Origin: Muscardinus avellanarius
Lineage: Eukaryota > Chordata > Mammalia > Rodentia > Gliridae
Direction: 5' to 3'
DNA length: 64,000 nt
Assembly: GCA_963383645.1 (NCBI GenBank)
Contig: OY726572.1
Coordinates: 67,029,738-67,093,737, forward strand
The notes under the pieces were generated by a model that searched no databases, had not been told where the DNA came from, and was given only the letters and a program-made list of their open reading frames with translations. The translations under genes and the position numbers were made by a program. Below are positions 60,925 through 64,000 of the stretch, one piece after another. Position 1 is the first letter of the stretch. Every line of letters begins with the position of its first letter.

Positions 60925-61450
60925 ATGAAAATAGAAGAGAGACCAGTAAACTAGAGGAAGGCAATCTGAGAGGGAGTGAGAATAGAAGGGTGGGGATGGA
61001 GGATGGAATAGACCTAAGTATGCTTTTTTTTTTTTTTTTTTTCTTTTTTTTTGCGGGACTGGGAATGGAACCCAGTGGCATTTGACCTCCAAGCTACACC
61101 CCCTACCCTAGTTTTTATTCTTTATTTTGAAACTGGGTCTCACTGAGTTACAGAGGGCCTCACTGAGTAGCTGAGGCTGTCCGCGAACCATGATCCTCCA
61201 GGTCTCAGCCTCCCGAATGCTGGGATTACAAACGTGTGCCACCACGCCCGGCTCTAAGTATGCTTTTTACACGCACAAATATATCACAATGAATCTCAAT
61301 GTTATGTGTAATTAAAATTCACCAATAAAATTTAAAATTATTTTGCTAGATTGAGGGAGGAAAGAGTGATGTGTGATGTGTGTATGTATCACTTTGAACC
61401 TCACTATGATGCATAATTACAATGTACCAATAAAAGTATAAAAATTAAAA
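60925..61450 (+). mobile_element. Two adjoining L1 3' tails, one holding a SINE
   Basis: First tail 60925-61333 ends TTAAAATTCACCAATAAAAT. Second tail 61340-61450 ends TTACAATGTACCAATAAAAG. A SINE sits inside the first. AAAACTATAAGGATCCTT upstream and AAAACTACAAGCATCCTT downstream may be a diverged TSD. Confidence 0.68.
61024..61253 (-). mobile_element. Dimeric B1/ID SINE with 14-bp TSD
   Basis: CTAAGTATGCTTTT on both sides, long T-run, GCGGGACTGGGAATGGAACC to GTGCCACCACGCCCGGC. Confidence 0.94.
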
Positions 61451-61514
61451 TAAAATAAAAACTACAAGCATCCTTCACAATGACTTTTTGTTTTCATTAT
61501 ATTTATTTACTGTG

Positions 61515-62115
61515 ATGCTGGAAATTGAACCCAGGGCATTCTACCTTCAAACTACAGTCCCAGACCTATTTTATTGTTGTTGTTTTTTTACATTTGGCTA
61601 TGTAAAAATTTATTAATGCAATGCCAATATTATAATCCATAGAAAGTGATAAGCTACTTGTACTGAAACAAAACCTCTGCGTTTTTTTAACAATTTTTTT
61701 ATTGAACACAAATAGTAAACATTTAAACTATATTTGGTGCCCTCTCCCCCCCGCCCCCGTTTTCCCTTCCCCCCTCCCGCCATTGGTTGTCCAGGTTAAC
61801 CATGTCTTATTCATAATTTTACACATGTTCAGGTGTAGACCCTCATTAATCAAGATCAGCCTTCCTCCTCTCCTATCTTTCCATTCAAACTTTGCTGGTA
61901 TTTCCCCTCCATTATCTGGAGTCCCACTGGTATCCTTTGTGTTTCCTAGTTTGGGCATATTAGAGGAAACATATGTACCTTCTCCTTCTGTGCTTGGCTG
62001 TTGGAAACGGGATCTCACTAAGTTACTGAGACCCTCACTCATTTTCCAAGGCTGGCTTCGAACCTGTGATCCTATCTCAGTCTCCCAAGGTCTGGGATGA
62101 CAGGCCTGAGTCACA
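61515..62115 (-). mobile_element. Dimeric SINE split at its linker by an L1 tail
   Basis: ID half 61515-61574 (GATGCTGGAAATTGAACCCA to CCCAGACCTATTTTATTG) and B1 half 61994-62115 (TTGGAAACGGGATCTCACTA to GCCTGAGTCACAGCACGC) around an antisense L1 end. Confidence 0.85.
61575..61993 (-). mobile_element. L1 3' UTR inserted in a SINE linker
   Basis: Shares GTTTGGGCATATTAGAGGAA and TTCCCCTCCATTATCTGGAG with the L1 tail at 11455. Pyrimidine-rich CCCCCCCGCCCCCGTTTTCC near 61750 is the complement of the G-rich L1 3' UTR tract. Confidence 0.8.
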
Positions 62116-63640
62116 GCACGCTTCACATTGTCTTTTTATAGCCAGACCCACTGGCCTCTGCTCCTGCCTGCTGCTTAACTCCTGGTCACCACTAATTTGT
62201 TCTCCATTTTTATAATTTTGTCATTTTTAAAATGTCACATAAACGAAATTATTCAGTAGGTTATCTTTGGGGGACTGGTTTATTTCACTCAACATAAGTC
62301 TCAGGAGATTCATTCGGGTTGTTGTATATACCCATAGTTTTTATTTTGCTGAGTAATATTCTATGTTATGAACAGGCCACCGTTTATTTAACCATTCACC
62401 TGTTAAAGAACTTCTAAGCTCTTTCCTGGGGTTATTATAAGTAAAGTTACTTTAAAAATTCTCAAAAAGATTTCTTCCTGAACTAAGTTTTCATTTCTAT
62501 GGGGTAAATGCCCAGGAGAGCTATTGCGGAGTTTTATGGAATTTACAGGTTTGGCTTTTTTAAGAAACTGCTGAACTGTTTTCCAGAGTGGGAATACCCT
62601 TTCACATATTATATCCCCACAAAATACTTGCTAGCATTTGATGTTGTCACAATTCTGAGAAGTTTATAAGTGATAGCTCAGTGTGACTTTAGTTTGATTT
62701 CCTCTAACAACTAATGACACAAAATAGCTTTTCACTGACTTATTCACCACACGTATATCTGTTTCAGTAATTGTTTCTCCAGGTCATTTGTGTATTTCCT
62801 ATTGAATTTTTTTTGGGGGGTGATGTTTTTACTGTTAAATTTTGAAAAATCTTTATATATTCTAAATAATAGATCTTTGCTGGATATGTGGTCTGGAAAT
62901 ATTTTCAGCCATTATAGCTTACCTTTTCATCCTCTTTGAACTATCAGGGTTTGTTTGTTTGTTTGTTTGTTTGTTTGTTTGTTTTTCCGGTACTGGGGAT
63001 GGAACCCAGGAGCATTCTACCTCCAAGCTATACCCCAGACCTATTTTTTATTCATTATTTTGAAACAGGGCCTCACTGAGTTGCAAAGGGCCTCACTAGC
63101 TGAGGCTGTCTGCAAACCGCGATTCTCCTGTCTCAGCCTCCCAAATTAAAAGCATGAGATTAAAAGCATGCACCATCATGCCCAGCTTAGAACTATCTTT
63201 TTAAACCAAAAATATTTTAATTTTGATGTAGTACAATATATAAACTTTTTATGGCTAGTACTTAGAGAATTCTAAGAAATCTCTACCTACTCACTAGAGA
63301 TATTCTCTTCTTTTTTTGAAAAGTTTTATAGATTTTATACATTTAGATTTAAATCCTTGACTTATTTTGTATAAAATATGAAAATTGGTTTTAAAAAATG
63401 TAACAATTGCCTCAAAGTACTTTTTTGGGGTCTATGGATTTTCAATTATTCCAACAGTCATTGTTGAGTCCATTTTCCAACTATGCCAAATATTTTTTGG
63501 TCTATTTCTGTATTCTTTACTCTGATCAATTGACACCTGTGATATTACCTACTTTTGATAACTGTACATAAATCTTAAAATTAAGTAATTTATCTCACTT
63601 TATTCTTCTTTTTTAAAAATTTATTTAAGCAATTGTAGTT
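62116..63640 (-). mobile_element. Decayed L1 ORF2/3' UTR, interrupted by a SINE
   Basis: Antisense blocks 62116-62945 and 63190-63640, with TATTTCACTCAACATAAGTC, TTTCCAGAGTGGGAATACCC and TTTTGTATAAAATATGAAAA. No open frame. Confidence 0.7.
62949..63187 (-). mobile_element. Dimeric B1/ID SINE with (GTTT)n tail
   Basis: About nine TTTG units, then CCGGTACTGGGGATGGAACC to GCACCATCATGCCCAGCT. TSD GAACTATC. AAATTAAAAGCATGAGATTAAAAGCATG near the end is a 14-bp internal duplication. Confidence 0.92.
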
Positions 63641-63700
63641 CTTTTCCTTTGCATATAAATTTTAGAAAAATTTTGTCTATATATAAAAAATTCTTCCGCA

Positions 63701-64000
63701 CTTGGCCCCGACCGCGGGACTGTGGGCTGGTGCACGCAGGGCACCCTCAGGCGACCCCCTCCATCTGGAAGGCCTCCGAGGTCCGGGCACCTTGGCCCCA
63801 ACCCTGGGAAGGTGGGCGGGCACAAAGGGGCACTCTCAGGCGACCCTCCCCACCCGAAAGGCCTCGGAGGTCTGGGCCGAATGGCCCTGACCCCAGGACT
63901 GTGGGCAGGCGCGCGCCAGGCACCCTCAGGTGACCCCACCCCCACCTGGAAGGCCTCAGAGATGCAGGCCGACATCTGATCCAACCCACCCTGATCCTCT
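63701..64000 (+). repeat. GC-rich minisatellite of 90-bp units, cut by window end
   Basis: Units begin near 63701, 63791 and 63881 with constant 90-bp spacing. Each carries GGCACC or GGCACT, CTCAGG(C/T)GACC and GGCCTC(C/G/A)GAGG. 90 is a multiple of three, which leaves several frames open on both strands. Those frames are not evidence of a gene. Far more GC- and CpG-rich than the L1 sequence before it. Confidence 0.88.

Noticed and set aside
63625..63989. Overlapping open frames of 80-119 codons on both strands as proline/glycine-rich proteins
   Set aside because: They arise because the 90-bp repeat unit is a multiple of three and GC-rich (few stops). No start context, splice sites or conserved domain.
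47577..64000. Further EXOC6B 5' exons
   Set aside because: I looked for a minus-strand exon that would precede GARETF (for example coding a YSVL-type end) with an AG/GT frame and saw none. The intron is probably longer than the window.

Overview
Vertebrate nuclear DNA, AT-rich and packed with interspersed repeats. The dominant repeat is a dimeric SINE: a 7SL/B1-like left half, an A-rich linker, and a right half like the tRNA-Ala-derived ID element. That architecture is typical of squirrel-family rodents (ground squirrels, marmots, tree squirrels). Primate Alu and mouse B2 are absent, so the source is most likely a sciurid rodent.

The only host gene is the middle of EXOC6B, which encodes exocyst subunit Sec15B, on the minus strand. 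Ten coding exons run from 47576 (5') down to 4801 (3'). All have canonical GT-AG borders and join in one frame into 355 codons. The first and last exons of the gene lie outside the window. Everything else is intron: short introns near 47.1-47.6 kb and 34.3-39.2 kb, long ones at 4.98-22.15 kb, 22.3-31 kb and 47.6-64 kb.

The introns hold about fifty dimeric SINEs, several ID monomers, decayed and young L1 fragments, MaLR-type LTRs, MER2/Tigger DNA-transposon fossils, MIRs and many microsatellites. At 15596-18380 lies an L1-derived retroposon with an intact ORF1, no ORF2, an antisense fragment of an older L1 in its middle, an L1 3' end, and a perfect 15-bp target-site duplication placing it inside the linker of a SINE. 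At 39626-40227 a GC-rich 50-bp VNTR is fused to an L1 3' UTR between direct repeats, an arrangement like SVA or LAVA. Two copies of a roughly 105-nt hairpin-plus-AATAAA segment (32969 and 46247) share both ends and look retroposed. A 100-bp piece of EXOC6B intron-exon junction has been copied 679 bp away between TSD-like repeats (33710-33811). The window ends in a second GC-rich VNTR of 90-bp units.

These retroelements do not work with EXOC6B. The possible functional links are cis effects: a decoy splice acceptor, an L1 promoter inside an intron, and purine tracts near exons. All coordinates were read by eye, so repeat boundaries are good to a few bases at best.
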